DNA of 64,000 nt from positions 1,302,001-1,366,000 of the forward strand of contig NZ_FOMT01000001.1 in assembly GCF_900112695.1 (NCBI RefSeq), given 5' to 3'. This DNA is from Paenibacillus catalpae (GTDB lineage: Bacteria > Bacillota > Bacilli > Paenibacillales > Paenibacillaceae). A model generated the notes under the pieces. That model was not told the DNA's origin and ran no database searches. It saw only the letters and a list, made by a program, of their open reading frames with translations. The translations under genes were made by a program, and so were the position numbers. Shown piece by piece: positions 34,487 through 42,665 of the stretch; the stretch's first letter is position 1, and each line of letters opens with the position of its first letter.

Positions 34487-34891
34487 TCACGCTTTTACAG
34501 TAATTGTCCCATGATACATGAGCATGTCGCAGTCAAATTGATACGTACCCGGTTTTAAATTTCCTAACGTGATGAAATTATCCCCTTTTTTCAAATAAGT
34601 ATCAATTCCAAGATCCTTCGAGAGTACGCTTCGGATGCAGGTAATGCCGGTGTTTTTATTAAAGTTCAGCTTTACTGGAACCCCTGCCTGCACTTCAATA
34701 TTCGCAGGGTAAAAGCCGTCCTGCTTGACCTGAATCGTTGCAACCTGAAAACCGTCCTGCCGCGTAATGACGGGTTCTTCTGCTGATGACTGATTAGGAG
34801 ACGAGGAAAAAAATGCGAGAAACACAACGCAAACAATAATGATCAAAGCAATAAGCCACATGGTTGTAGATTTGAATATACTTATCTTCAT
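34487..34891 (-). CDS. Membrane-anchored cupredoxin-domain protein
   Basis: 134 aa. An N-terminal membrane anchor (IFKSTTMWLIALIIIVCVVFLAF), then a cupredoxin fold (about 45-134): QDGFYPANIEVQAGVPVKLNF, Cys in GITCIRSVL, and FDCDMLMYHGTITVKA. The C-terminal Cys-x-Met-x-Met-Tyr-His pattern and the upstream Cys are candidate copper ligands as in the Cupredoxin_1 family that accompanies copper exporters. AAGGGG before ATG. Isolated; a Cu-handling or electron-transfer role outside the membrane is likely. Confidence 0.85.
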   Translation of the reverse strand: MKISIFKSTTMWLIALIIIVCVVFLAFFSSSPNQSSAEEPVITRQDGFQVATIQVKQDGFYPANIEVQAGVPVKLNFNKNTGITCIRSVLSKDLGIDTYLKKGDNFITLGNLKPGTYQFDCDMLMYHGTITVKA

Positions 34892-35017
34892 AGGTTATAC
34901 CCCTTGCTGTGTTAATAATACTGTATATAAATAACCTACACCAATATGTGCTGAAATATTGATTATACTTGTGGCTGTTCATTGAAGGATTAGTGAATAT
35001 TTAATAACAAGTAAAAA

Positions 35018-35044
35018 AGAACAGCTGATTCAGTCAGCTGTTCT
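35018..35044 (-). terminator. Terminator overlapping the stop codon of the 176-aa gene
   Basis: Stem AGAACAGCTGA / TCAGCTGTTCT, 5-base loop, followed on the minus strand by TTTTTTAC. The stop codon TGA lies within the hairpin. Confidence 0.82.
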
Positions 35045-35564
35045 CCTCGACATCCCATCGATGTCTATACTTTGTGAGATTCGGGTGCGCGTCCGGCGGC
35101 GGTTCGCTAATAATCAGACGAATCTTTCCAATCCACTCTTCGAATGAGCTGAACGATGCAAATGCATTTGCCGTTTCCGGTGTAACATAGAGGAACATCG
35201 GCTGCGGATACACGTCTGCCAAATGACGGAGCGCCGCCTCGATGGGCGTATACTTCTTCCTCTTCCCTTCCCAGTTCTCCACGGTTATCGCGCCGTCATC
35301 CTCACTCTCCCGACGCCAATCAAACAAACGGTTCTCCCGCACGTAGTAAGGCTCAATCGGGCGCTTCCACATGCGCCGTGCCGTTTCCTCGTGCAAAGGG
35401 TAGAGTACGAGCTTTTTAAACGATCGTGTCTTCGCAAGTTCCGCCGCGTGTCTCAGCTGCTGGTCCGTTACGTCCTGGAACGTATCGTAATAGACAAGCG
35501 TTCCTTTAAGGGTATCCGTCTCTTCAACGTGACCAAACGGTACTTTGCGGATGCCTCGATTCAA
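35034..35564 (-). CDS. Conserved hypothetical protein
   Basis: 176 aa from TTG 35564 (GGGAGGG upstream). Soluble, charged and without signal peptide. Segments such as FKKLVLYPLHEETARRMWKRPIEPYYVREN and FDWRRESEDDGAITVENWEGKRKKYTPIEAALRHLADVYPQPMFLYVTPETANAFASF suggest a small alpha/beta protein. I do not recognise the family. The stop codon is inside the terminator hairpin. Followed upstream by the DUF6376-like lipoprotein gene 52 bases away. Confidence 0.75.
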   Translation of the reverse strand: MNRGIRKVPFGHVEETDTLKGTLVYYDTFQDVTDQQLRHAAELAKTRSFKKLVLYPLHEETARRMWKRPIEPYYVRENRLFDWRRESEDDGAITVENWEGKRKKYTPIEAALRHLADVYPQPMFLYVTPETANAFASFSSFEEWIGKIRLIISEPPPDAHPNLTKYRHRWDVEENS

Positions 35565-35616
35565 AACATCCCTCCCTGTCTATATTCGCATCGTAGTATA
35601 CCCTATCCTACACCGG

Positions 35617-36057
35617 TTACAATCCTAAATTCTGAATTCGATTCATTAAGCTCGATATATCGCTGATCGTAGAAATAATAGGTGAGTTTTGAAGTTGATC
35701 CAGCGCCAGATTCCCATTAACCAGCACTTTGTTGATCTCTTGCAGCAATACTTGATTTTTCTCTATTAATTGTTGGTGGAGATCCTTTGCAAGCGAAGGA
35801 GCGTCGATCAGATTAAATTGCTCGATTTCCTTCTTTAAGGAGACTAACTGGTCTTCCAGCTGTTGCTTGGTTTCCGGATTAGTTGCCGCGTCCTTAATCA
35901 TTTGTGGTGCTTGTTCTGCAAAATCAGTTAATTTGTTTATATGCTGAGTCGCTTGATCAACATATTGCAAGGAATTATTGGCTTGTTCAAACAAAGAACA
36001 GGCACCTAACAACAACGAAGTTGAAAGAATTACGATTAGGATCAACCATTTCCTCAT
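35617..36057 (-). CDS. Small lipoprotein, DUF6376-like
   Basis: 146 aa. Signal peptide with lipobox LLLGAC (Cys 20), followed by SLFEQANNSLQYVDQATQHINKLTDFAEQAPQMIKDA, then a long amphipathic helix. The pattern of short helical repeats after a lipobox fits the DUF6376 family of Bacillales lipoproteins as I remember it. Function unknown; probably anchored to the outer face of the membrane. Confidence 0.72.
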   Translation of the reverse strand: MRKWLILIVILSTSLLLGACSLFEQANNSLQYVDQATQHINKLTDFAEQAPQMIKDAATNPETKQQLEDQLVSLKKEIEQFNLIDAPSLAKDLHQQLIEKNQVLLQEINKVLVNGNLALDQLQNSPIISTISDISSLMNRIQNLGL

Positions 36058-36185
36058 ACGGCTATCTCTTCCTTCCTGCTAGCTTGAATTTTTTTACTTT
36101 TTACGTAACTCGAGAAAAAGGGTTTCATACACCTGCTAATCTGGTCTGGTATTTCCGACCTTGGCAATGCTCTCCAGTGTACATC

Positions 36186-36212
36186 AAAAAAGAGCTGCCT
36201 ATACGGCAACTC
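36186..36212 (-). terminator. Terminator after the siderophore-binding gene
   Basis: Minus strand GAGTTGCC-loop-GGCAGCTC (8 bp with one G-T pair) followed by TTTTTTGATG, 18 bases beyond the stop at 36230. Confidence 0.8.
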
Positions 36213-36229
36213 CCCATTTGTTAACTGCA

Positions 36230-37216
36230 TTATTTCACTGCGTTCTCCAATACATCGTCTATCATTTGACCATTTGCAATCGCACCGGTATACAACCAGC
36301 TGCCACTTTTGTCGAATTCATAGACTTGTCCGGCTTTTACTGCAGGAACGCTTGCCCAAATCGGATCCTTGAGCAGCTCTTCCTTCGATACGCCCTTTGC
36401 GTTCACGATAAAGAGATAGTCAGCATCAAGCTCTGCCAGCTTCTCCATCGAGAGAGTACTCCAGTTCGCCTCTGATGAAGCGGAGATTTCCTGAACAACT
36501 GCCGGTACCGTAAAGCCGAGGTCGTTATACAAGACATCACCGCTGGAGAGTTTCTGATTCACAACGTAGATGCTCTTGGCAGTTACCCATAGAGCTGCTG
36601 CAGATTTCGTGCCAATCGCTTGTTGCAGCTTCTCTTTTGCATCCTTCGCTTTCTGTTCATAAGCCGCCAGCGCCTTCTCGGCTTCTGCGCGCTTGTTCAG
36701 AATGTCGCCGACGGTCAGCAATTCCTGCCGCCAGTCATTATTTTTTCCGTTACCGACGGTAAAAGTTGGTGCAATCGCGGAATATTTATCGTACTTATCG
36801 CCTTCAACCATCTCGGCATTGTCTATAATAATGAGATCCGGATCAAAGCTCATGACCGTTTCGAACGGAAGCTCCGATGGAATAGCTGGAATATCCTTAA
36901 GCTTCTCTTGCAAATACTGCTGTACGCTCCCTTCGCCTACCGACCATTGGGCGACCGGCATAACGCCAAGCGTGACCAGATGATCTTCGAGGTACGAGGC
37001 AAGAACCCTCTGCGGATTAGCCGGCACCTTCACTTCGTGGCCTAATCCGTCTGTCAGCACTCGCTCCGTCGCCTGCTCCTGTTGAGCGGTGTTGTTTGCT
37101 GCTGCGGCATTTCCGCTTCCCGTATTGGAATTGTTTACGCCGCCGCATGCGGACATAAGCAACGTCAGGCTAAGCAGTAGAATAAGTGCAGTTGCATGTT
37201 TTGTCCCTTTTCTCAT
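36230..37216 (-). CDS. Iron-siderophore ABC transporter substrate-binding lipoprotein (internal start)
   Basis: 328 aa read from ATG 37216 inside the fused frame. GGAGG is seven bases upstream. The signal peptide MRKGTKHATALILLLSLTLLMSAC ends in lipobox MSAC, followed by an Asn/Gly/Ala linker and a Peripla_BP_2 fold: GHEVKVPANPQRVLASYLEDHLVTLGV, FDPDLIIIDNAEMVEGDKYDKYSAIAPTF and the C-terminal helix. It binds Fe-siderophore outside the membrane. The Fur box 20 bases upstream implies induction under iron limitation. No permease gene is next to it. Confidence 0.88.
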   Translation of the reverse strand: MRKGTKHATALILLLSLTLLMSACGGVNNSNTGSGNAAAANNTAQQEQATERVLTDGLGHEVKVPANPQRVLASYLEDHLVTLGVMPVAQWSVGEGSVQQYLQEKLKDIPAIPSELPFETVMSFDPDLIIIDNAEMVEGDKYDKYSAIAPTFTVGNGKNNDWRQELLTVGDILNKRAEAEKALAAYEQKAKDAKEKLQQAIGTKSAAALWVTAKSIYVVNQKLSSGDVLYNDLGFTVPAVVQEISASSEANWSTLSMEKLAELDADYLFIVNAKGVSKEELLKDPIWASVPAVKAGQVYEFDKSGSWLYTGAIANGQMIDDVLENAVK

Positions 37217-38170
37217 TTGATATCCTCCCATACGTTGATAATGATTATTATCGTCATTACCAGTATGTCCACCGCGGCGTCTCGCGGCAATGGGATATCG
37301 GGACTTCCCTAATGGATTATTCGGACGCAGCATCTCTTCTTCTTTGTACTTAATAGGAGATTGGCCTGTGATTTTCTTAAACATGCGGCTGAAAAAGTAT
37401 ACGTCCGGATAGCCCACACTAGCTGCTATTTGCTGCAAGGATGCATCGGTGCTGGTCAGCAGCCCCTTCGCCTTCTCCATTCGATAACGGACCAGATAGT
37501 CGATCGGACTGAAGCCGGTCTGCTGCTTGAACAGACGGGTCAGGTGCCGCTGACTGAAGGCCAGCAAGCCAGCCAGATGCTCCAGATTAATTGGCTCTGC
37601 ATAATGCACATGCATATAGCGAAGAACCTTCCCGGCGAGATCTCCGCCGGTTAGCGGCACGTTCTGCTCTTGCAGCTGCTTTAACGCTTCCGTCACGAAG
37701 GCGAAGAAAGTTGCTTTCGTCTGAATTCTGGCAAGCAGGTCCGATTCATGCCATTGCTTGCCCAGAAGCTCCGCTTTTGCCAATAAGGAAAGCGGATCCC
37801 CCGGTTCAAAACCAAACGTCTGTCCGAACACGCTTCCGCTCGTCACTGACTTCTTCTCTTTCTGCTCCGGCAGCGTTAACGCTGCTTTGTACAGGATTAA
37901 ATAATAAACGAACAAGTCTTCTGCGGCAGCAACGTCGAGTGTACTGCCCTTAACGCCATGAAGCAGACGGAATGACTTCGTGATAAACGGCTGGCCGTCA
38001 AGCTCCACGAGCGCGCTGCCTCGGTAAGCAAACAGAAAGCTGTTAGCCGGCAGACGGTAGTTTTGCAGCTGCTCCCGGGGCTTCAAACACACATGTCGGA
38101 CATCCAATATGGTAAAAGCTGCGCTATACCACGCACTTAATAGTTCTTCTACTTGTTGTTGTTGATCCAT
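36230..38170 (-). CDS. AraC regulator fused in frame to iron-siderophore binding lipoprotein
   Basis: A single open frame of 646 codons. Residues 1-280 are an AraC protein: cupin-like N-terminus, then double helix-turn-helix (about 185-280, LLAFSQRHLTRLFKQQTGFSPIDYL and VYFFSRMFKKITGQSPIKY). From residue 319 the frame encodes a complete siderophore-binding protein, with its own ATG, GGAGG ribosome site and lipobox at residue 342. No stop lies between them. The DNA linking them (residues about 300-318) contains the Fur box at 37236-37250. B. subtilis Btr is a known AraC-binding protein fusion, but it has no lipobox in the middle, so here two overlapping products are likely: the full fusion and the lipoprotein alone. 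GGAGAGGG precedes ATG 38170. Confidence 0.75.
   Translation of the reverse strand: MDQQQQVEELLSAWYSAAFTILDVRHVCLKPREQLQNYRLPANSFLFAYRGSALVELDGQPFITKSFRLLHGVKGSTLDVAAAEDLFVYYLILYKAALTLPEQKEKKSVTSGSVFGQTFGFEPGDPLSLLAKAELLGKQWHESDLLARIQTKATFFAFVTEALKQLQEQNVPLTGGDLAGKVLRYMHVHYAEPINLEHLAGLLAFSQRHLTRLFKQQTGFSPIDYLVRYRMEKAKGLLTSTDASLQQIAASVGYPDVYFFSRMFKKITGQSPIKYKEEEMLRPNNPLGKSRYPIAARRRGGHTGNDDNNHYQRMGGYQMRKGTKHATALILLLSLTLLMSACGGVNNSNTGSGNAAAANNTAQQEQATERVLTDGLGHEVKVPANPQRVLASYLEDHLVTLGVMPVAQWSVGEGSVQQYLQEKLKDIPAIPSELPFETVMSFDPDLIIIDNAEMVEGDKYDKYSAIAPTFTVGNGKNNDWRQELLTVGDILNKRAEAEKALAAYEQKAKDAKEKLQQAIGTKSAAALWVTAKSIYVVNQKLSSGDVLYNDLGFTVPAVVQEISASSEANWSTLSMEKLAELDADYLFIVNAKGVSKEELLKDPIWASVPAVKAGQVYEFDKSGSWLYTGAIANGQMIDDVLENAVK
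37236..37250. promoter_or_regulatory. Fur box
   Basis: TGATAATGATTATTA matches the 7-1-7 Fur consensus TGATAAT-N-ATTATCA at 14 of 15 positions. It sits 20 bases upstream of the lipoprotein ATG at 37216 and is also inside the fused AraC coding frame. Predicts Fe-dependent repression. Confidence 0.85.
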
Positions 38171-38255
38171 TGCCCTCTCCTCTTGCCTATCTTTCTAAAA
38201 AATATACGAATATATGTAATTCGATAACGTACTGCACGATCCTTCCCTGAACGTG

Positions 38256-38293
38256 TAAAAAAACGACAACCCACACATGCTGGCTGCCGTTTC
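38256..38293 (-). terminator. Terminator after the HlyD-type gene
   Basis: Minus strand AACGGCAGCCA / TGGGTTGTCGTT stem, with G-T pairs, followed by TTTTTTT. Confidence 0.65.
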
Positions 38294-38300
38294 AATACGT

Positions 38301-39443
38301 TTATCTTCTCACACGCGTCCCATCGATCAGGAAGCCAGTGCTATTTACGATTACTTCCTGCTGTTCGAACAACCCTTCGGCAACGGACGTAACGTATTCG
38401 TTGGATTCAGCAATTCTGATCTGCGTCTCTATGGCATAATAGGCATTTCCTAGCGGGCCTTCCTTGCTCTCCAGCGTAAATACATATGCACCATGATCCG
38501 TATGATGAACGGCTTCATTTGGCACCGTCACCATCTGTTCATCGCTGGACTTCGCGATCTTCACCTGCACACGCTCGCCACCTTTCAGCCTATCGTCCTT
38601 GAGCGAGACGGTCACGCTGCTTGGCTGGCCAGCAGAATCATTCGTGCCAGAAGATTCGCCTGCCGGCGCAAGCAACTCTCCGCCAAGCACCTCATCGTCA
38701 ATAGTCGTAATTGTACCCGAAAGCTGGAGATTTTCCTTGTCGGCAACCGTGATTTGATCCAGCGTGTCACCTATCTTAAGCACGCCGGCGACATCTCCCG
38801 GAATTAACAACCGGATTTCATAACCTTTAGCGGAGTTTGCTAATACAATATCCGGCGATCCTCCCGGCAGGGCGCCGGCTATTGCATTTACCTGGATCAC
38901 GACACCGGAGAACGGCGCCAGGACCGATTGACTTTGGGCAATATTCTTCTGGATACTCTTAATGTGCTGCTCCTGTGACGCAATATCGAGCTTGGCCGAT
39001 TCCATTGCCAGCTTCGCATCGGCTAGTGTACTTTCATCGCCGTTCGTTACCGCTGCAATGTAATCCGTCTGCAGCTGAGTCATAGACAACTGCTGCTTCT
39101 TCAGATTCGTCTTCATGTCTTCAAGCTGCAGCAACGCCTCGCTGACATCGTATTCGATCAGCTTCTGGCCGCTAGATACCTTGTCGCCCTGTTTGACAAG
39201 CACCTTTTTCACCTTCCAGCCTGCCGGATTTGTGATATCCTGCGTTTGACCCGGCTGCACGGTCGCATTCCCCTCGTACTCGTGCGTTACCGATCCTTTT
39301 GCTGCAAGCTGCGTATAGACTTTCGGCAGCGACAAGCTCCGAAGCGTATTTCCCGCCAATGTGCATATTGCGAGCACAGCCAGGAACAGAACAGCCAAGA
39401 GGCGTAACTTCCGTTTGCTGAACCCGGGTTTCCGTTCTTCCAT
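38301..39443 (-). CDS. HlyD/RND-type periplasmic adaptor-like protein
   Basis: 380 aa from ATG 39443 (AGGAG eight bases upstream). One N-terminal membrane segment (LLAVLFLAVLAICTLAGNTL), a biotinyl-lipoyl-like hairpin domain (QDITNPAGWKVKKVLVKQGDKVSSGQKLIEYDVSEA, about 70-105), a coiled coil (105-180), the other half (LAPFSGVVIQVNA) and a beta-barrel domain (205-330). This is the adaptor fold of HlyD/MacA proteins. It ends an operon of binding proteins and permeases and overlaps nothing. No MacB-type exporter or ATPase is adjacent, so its partner is unclear. Confidence 0.88.
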   Translation of the reverse strand: MEERKPGFSKRKLRLLAVLFLAVLAICTLAGNTLRSLSLPKVYTQLAAKGSVTHEYEGNATVQPGQTQDITNPAGWKVKKVLVKQGDKVSSGQKLIEYDVSEALLQLEDMKTNLKKQQLSMTQLQTDYIAAVTNGDESTLADAKLAMESAKLDIASQEQHIKSIQKNIAQSQSVLAPFSGVVIQVNAIAGALPGGSPDIVLANSAKGYEIRLLIPGDVAGVLKIGDTLDQITVADKENLQLSGTITTIDDEVLGGELLAPAGESSGTNDSAGQPSSVTVSLKDDRLKGGERVQVKIAKSSDEQMVTVPNEAVHHTDHGAYVFTLESKEGPLGNAYYAIETQIRIAESNEYVTSVAEGLFEQQEVIVNSTGFLIDGTRVRR

Positions 39444-39460
39444 TACAATCACTCCTGAGT

Positions 39461-40345
39461 TTATCCCTTAATGCCCGAGTGCTGGATACCTTCCACGAAA
39501 TAGGACTCCGCGTATAGGAATAACAGCACCATAGGGGTCATATACAACGTGGAAGCGGCAAAGCCGACACCTCGTGCCGATTGATTAATTTGCGCCAAAT
39601 AGAGCGATAGCGGTTGTTTGACCGCATCCTGCAGGAAAATAAGCGGCTGCTCGATCATATTCCAGTAATCGACAAACAGCAGTACAGCCAGTGCTGCAAG
39701 TCCCGGCTTGGCCAGCGGAAGAATAACCCGCATGAATATCGTAAACTGCCCGGCACCGTCGATTTTGGCAGCCTCTGTCAGCGCATATGGAATATGAGCC
39801 ATGAACTGTCGCATCATGAAAACACCGAAGGCACCGAAAATGCCAGGCAACACAATCGCCGATGAGCGGTTCATAAGGCCCAGCATATCGATGACAAGAT
39901 AGTTTGGGACAAGCGTGACCTGAAACGGCATGAGCATCGTCATTAGATAAACGAAGAACAGCTTGTCCCGTCCGGGAAACCGCAGCTTGGCGAATGCATA
40001 AGCCGCCAGTGAACCGACAAGCGTCTGACCGATAACAATCGGTAAGACAAGGCCGGCCGAATTCCAGAACATGCTCAAAAATTTCGGGCTTAGGATCAGT
40101 ACTTGCGCATATTGCTCGAACGTCAGCCAGTCCGGCAGCAGCTTCAGGTTAAGGAACGCATCCTTGCCGCCGTTTGCGGTGTCCACCATTTTTCCGATCA
40201 GGTCGTAATTCTGGCTAATTTCCGCTTCCGACATCATGGAGCTTACAAGTGTGAGGCCGATCGGAAACAACATGACGGCTGCAAACACGCTGAACGTTAC
40301 CGACAGCGCAAGGCCGGACAAGCGTTGATAATTGTTCATCATCAT
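39461..40345 (-). CDS. Carbohydrate ABC transporter permease (MalG type)
   Basis: 294 aa; three adjacent ATGs (40345, 40342, 40339) follow GGAGG, so the exact first codon is open. Six spans; EAA loop LTEAAKIDGAGQFTIFMRVILPLAKPGL (about 185-212), and C-terminal SYFVEGIQHSGIKG. It forms the importer channel with the MalF-type permease encoded just before it (gap 13 bases). The presence of a large outer loop after span 1 (AEISQNYDLIGKMVDTANGGKDAFLNLK) is typical. Confidence 0.9.
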   Translation of the reverse strand: MMMNNYQRLSGLALSVTFSVFAAVMLFPIGLTLVSSMMSEAEISQNYDLIGKMVDTANGGKDAFLNLKLLPDWLTFEQYAQVLILSPKFLSMFWNSAGLVLPIVIGQTLVGSLAAYAFAKLRFPGRDKLFFVYLMTMLMPFQVTLVPNYLVIDMLGLMNRSSAIVLPGIFGAFGVFMMRQFMAHIPYALTEAAKIDGAGQFTIFMRVILPLAKPGLAALAVLLFVDYWNMIEQPLIFLQDAVKQPLSLYLAQINQSARGVGFAASTLYMTPMVLLFLYAESYFVEGIQHSGIKG

Positions 40346-40358
40346 TCCCCTCCTTTCT

Positions 40359-41237
40359 TCACTCCGTATATTCCCTGAACTTACGTTCAGCGCGGAGCAA
40401 TCCGGAGGTCATTACCACGATGCAGACTACCATTAGTGTCGCAGCGGCCGTTAACTTCTGGACATCCAGCTCGAAGAACATATTGTTCATGTAATGCTGG
40501 AGCATGTAAAGCCGGTCATACGGATAATCTCCGGCCAGCAAGTACGTTTCCCGAAATACCTTGAACGAGTTGATAATGGAGATAAGCAATACGAAGAACA
40601 TGGTTGGCGTCAAATAAACAAGCGTAATATGTCTGAATTGATGAAAGCGGCCAGCTCCTTCGAGTGAAGCCGTCTCGTAATAATCCTTCGGAATCGACTG
40701 AAGGCCGGCCAATAACAGAATCATGTCGTATCCTATGTTTTTCCAAATGTACATCACAACGACGATCGTCATGGACCAATTCGACTGCATCCAATCCACG
40801 CGGGCCAACCCCAGCTCGTTCAGCCATGCGTTCAAAGTCCCGTTCCAATCGAAAAAAATTTGCCATACCGTTACTACGGAAGCGACAGGTACGACAAGTG
40901 GCAGCATGAACGACGTCCGCAGCCAGCTGCGAAGAAAGAGCGGCCGATTCAGCAGGACGGCAAGCGTCAGCGACAGCCCGATAAGCAGCGGTACACCGAT
41001 TGCCGTAAACAGCATCGTATTGCCCGCAGCCTTACGGAACGAGGCGCTGTGGAGCAGATCCGTATAATTATTTATACCGACAAACCGTCCCCCGAGTGCG
41101 CCGTCAGTGAACGACTCATAGAAGCCAAGTACAAATGGAATGAGATAAAACAAGGAAAATCCGATCAGGCTTGGCCCAAGGAACAGCCAGACCGCCATAC
41201 CGTCTCCCCGCAGCCGCCGTAACCACCAGCTACTCAT
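40359..41237 (-). CDS. Carbohydrate ABC transporter permease (MalF type)
   Basis: 292 aa; ATG 41237 overlaps the stop of the binding-protein gene by eight bases, so translation is coupled. Six spans starting AVWLFLGPSLIGFSLFYLIPF. The EAA loop YYETASLEGAGRFHQFRHITLVYLTPT is present, with one usual Ala changed to Ser-Leu in the EAA pattern. It pairs with the MalG-type permease at 39461. No ATPase in the operon. Confidence 0.9.
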   Translation of the reverse strand: MSSWWLRRLRGDGMAVWLFLGPSLIGFSLFYLIPFVLGFYESFTDGALGGRFVGINNYTDLLHSASFRKAAGNTMLFTAIGVPLLIGLSLTLAVLLNRPLFLRSWLRTSFMLPLVVPVASVVTVWQIFFDWNGTLNAWLNELGLARVDWMQSNWSMTIVVVMYIWKNIGYDMILLLAGLQSIPKDYYETASLEGAGRFHQFRHITLVYLTPTMFFVLLISIINSFKVFRETYLLAGDYPYDRLYMLQHYMNNMFFELDVQKLTAAATLMVVCIVVMTSGLLRAERKFREYTE

Positions 41238-42642
41238 TTAGGACGGTCATTGCTTTGTTCTGAATCAACCTCGCAACGTCCTCCGCAGATTTCTGACCGG
41301 TGAAGAAGGCATCCGTATTGGCGGCTACAATGTCGAGCACCTTCCCGGATTCGTTCCTCTTGCGGGCGGCGGCGTCCGCAAAGCCTTCGAGCTGGTCAAG
41401 CTGAGCACCGTCCACATTGAATGGCTTACTATGCTGCGAATCAATGGATGGAGGTGTGATCGTACCCTGCTCCTTTAACAGTTGAATAGCGTCATGGAAG
41501 CGTTCCTTGTTGATTGGAAGACCTATTGACGTGTGATCCATCAAGTATTTCAAGAAATCCCAAGCTGCGTCCTTCACTTTTGAATTGGCATTTATCCCGA
41601 TGTCTGCTCGCGTTTCGAAGGAAGTGCCGGCAGCCTCTTCATCCGCATGCGGCTTCACGTAAAAGGCGGTCTCATCGCCAAAAGCGTGCAAGCTGGTCAA
41701 ATAGTCCTCCGGGGATAAGATCGAAACATTGATAAAATAACCGCGTCCGTTAGAACCCGCAACGCCATCGTTGTACATACTCTTGATTTGCTTCAGCAAG
41801 CCGGCGAAGGCAGGTGAATCAAAGCTCGCCTTTCGGCTTGTTTCATCCACGAATCTGCCATAATTGTCCGCGACGATGCTGCGCACAAAATAATCCGTAC
41901 CGCCTACTTGATATCCTTCACCGCTAACGACAGCCGCATCGTATTTACCCTTTGCCGCGACAAGCTCCCTTCCTGTTGTCATGAAGTCATCCCATGTCCA
42001 TGCCCGGTCATCAAACTTCACGCCGGTCGCGGCGATAGCAGCTTTGTCGCCAACCATACCACTTAGGCTAAAGGATAATGGAAGGCTGAATTGGCCTGTT
42101 TCCGAGTTCCCTCCGTCCAGCACGTTCGCGAAGTAGTTCATCTTATTAAACGTTTTGTCTCCGGCCATTCTTGATTGCAGATCCTCCAGCAAATGATGTC
42201 TTTCATAATCGTCTGCGGCCAAATATCGAAGGTCTAGCAGGTCTGGCCCTTTGCCCGCCAGCATGGCCGCGTTTGTGGAAGCAGTAAACTTCTCAATGTC
42301 CGAATCCGTCTGCTTCCCTCCCCCATCATCGCTATATTCTTCGCTCAGCCCATATTGAAGCTTGATCGAGATATCCGGGTGAGCCGCCTCGTAAGCTTTA
42401 GCGGCCTGCTCGTATTGCTCGTTCGGCCAGAACGAAGAGAAGATAATTGTCTTCTTTCCGCTGGAAGACGTTGCTTCTTCTTCACCGGGATTTGCGCCTG
42501 TTGTTGTTCCGGGTTGACCATTCACCAACCCTGTTTCCTCAGCCGTGTCGCCGCTCCCGGAGGTGCTTCTATTATTACTGCAAGCTGCCAACGTCAGCAC
42601 GATAAGGGCAACGGAAAGTAGAATAAGTCCCATTTTATTCAT
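41230..42642 (-). CDS. ABC transporter extracellular solute-binding lipoprotein (family 1 type)
   Basis: 470 aa from ATG 42642 (AGGA nine bases upstream). Lipobox LTLAAC (Cys about 22), an acidic Ser/Gly/Thr linker, then KKTIIFSSFWPNEQYEQAAKAYEAAHPDISIKLQYG, with the conserved ends LDGG, GKGPDLLDL and AWDFLKYLMD. Bilobal sugar-binding fold. It is a paralogue of the binding protein at 42666 (same SSFW and GKGPDLL segments), so the operon has two receptors for one permease pair. Their C-termini end nearly identically (QNKAMTVLNE, QNKAMTYLNE). Confidence 0.88.
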   Translation of the reverse strand: MNKMGLILLSVALIVLTLAACSNNRSTSGSGDTAEETGLVNGQPGTTTGANPGEEEATSSSGKKTIIFSSFWPNEQYEQAAKAYEAAHPDISIKLQYGLSEEYSDDGGGKQTDSDIEKFTASTNAAMLAGKGPDLLDLRYLAADDYERHHLLEDLQSRMAGDKTFNKMNYFANVLDGGNSETGQFSLPLSFSLSGMVGDKAAIAATGVKFDDRAWTWDDFMTTGRELVAAKGKYDAAVVSGEGYQVGGTDYFVRSIVADNYGRFVDETSRKASFDSPAFAGLLKQIKSMYNDGVAGSNGRGYFINVSILSPEDYLTSLHAFGDETAFYVKPHADEEAAGTSFETRADIGINANSKVKDAAWDFLKYLMDHTSIGLPINKERFHDAIQLLKEQGTITPPSIDSQHSKPFNVDGAQLDQLEGFADAAARKRNESGKVLDIVAANTDAFFTGQKSAEDVARLIQNKAMTVLNE

Positions 42643-42665
42643 CTCAATCATTCCTATACTTTTTA

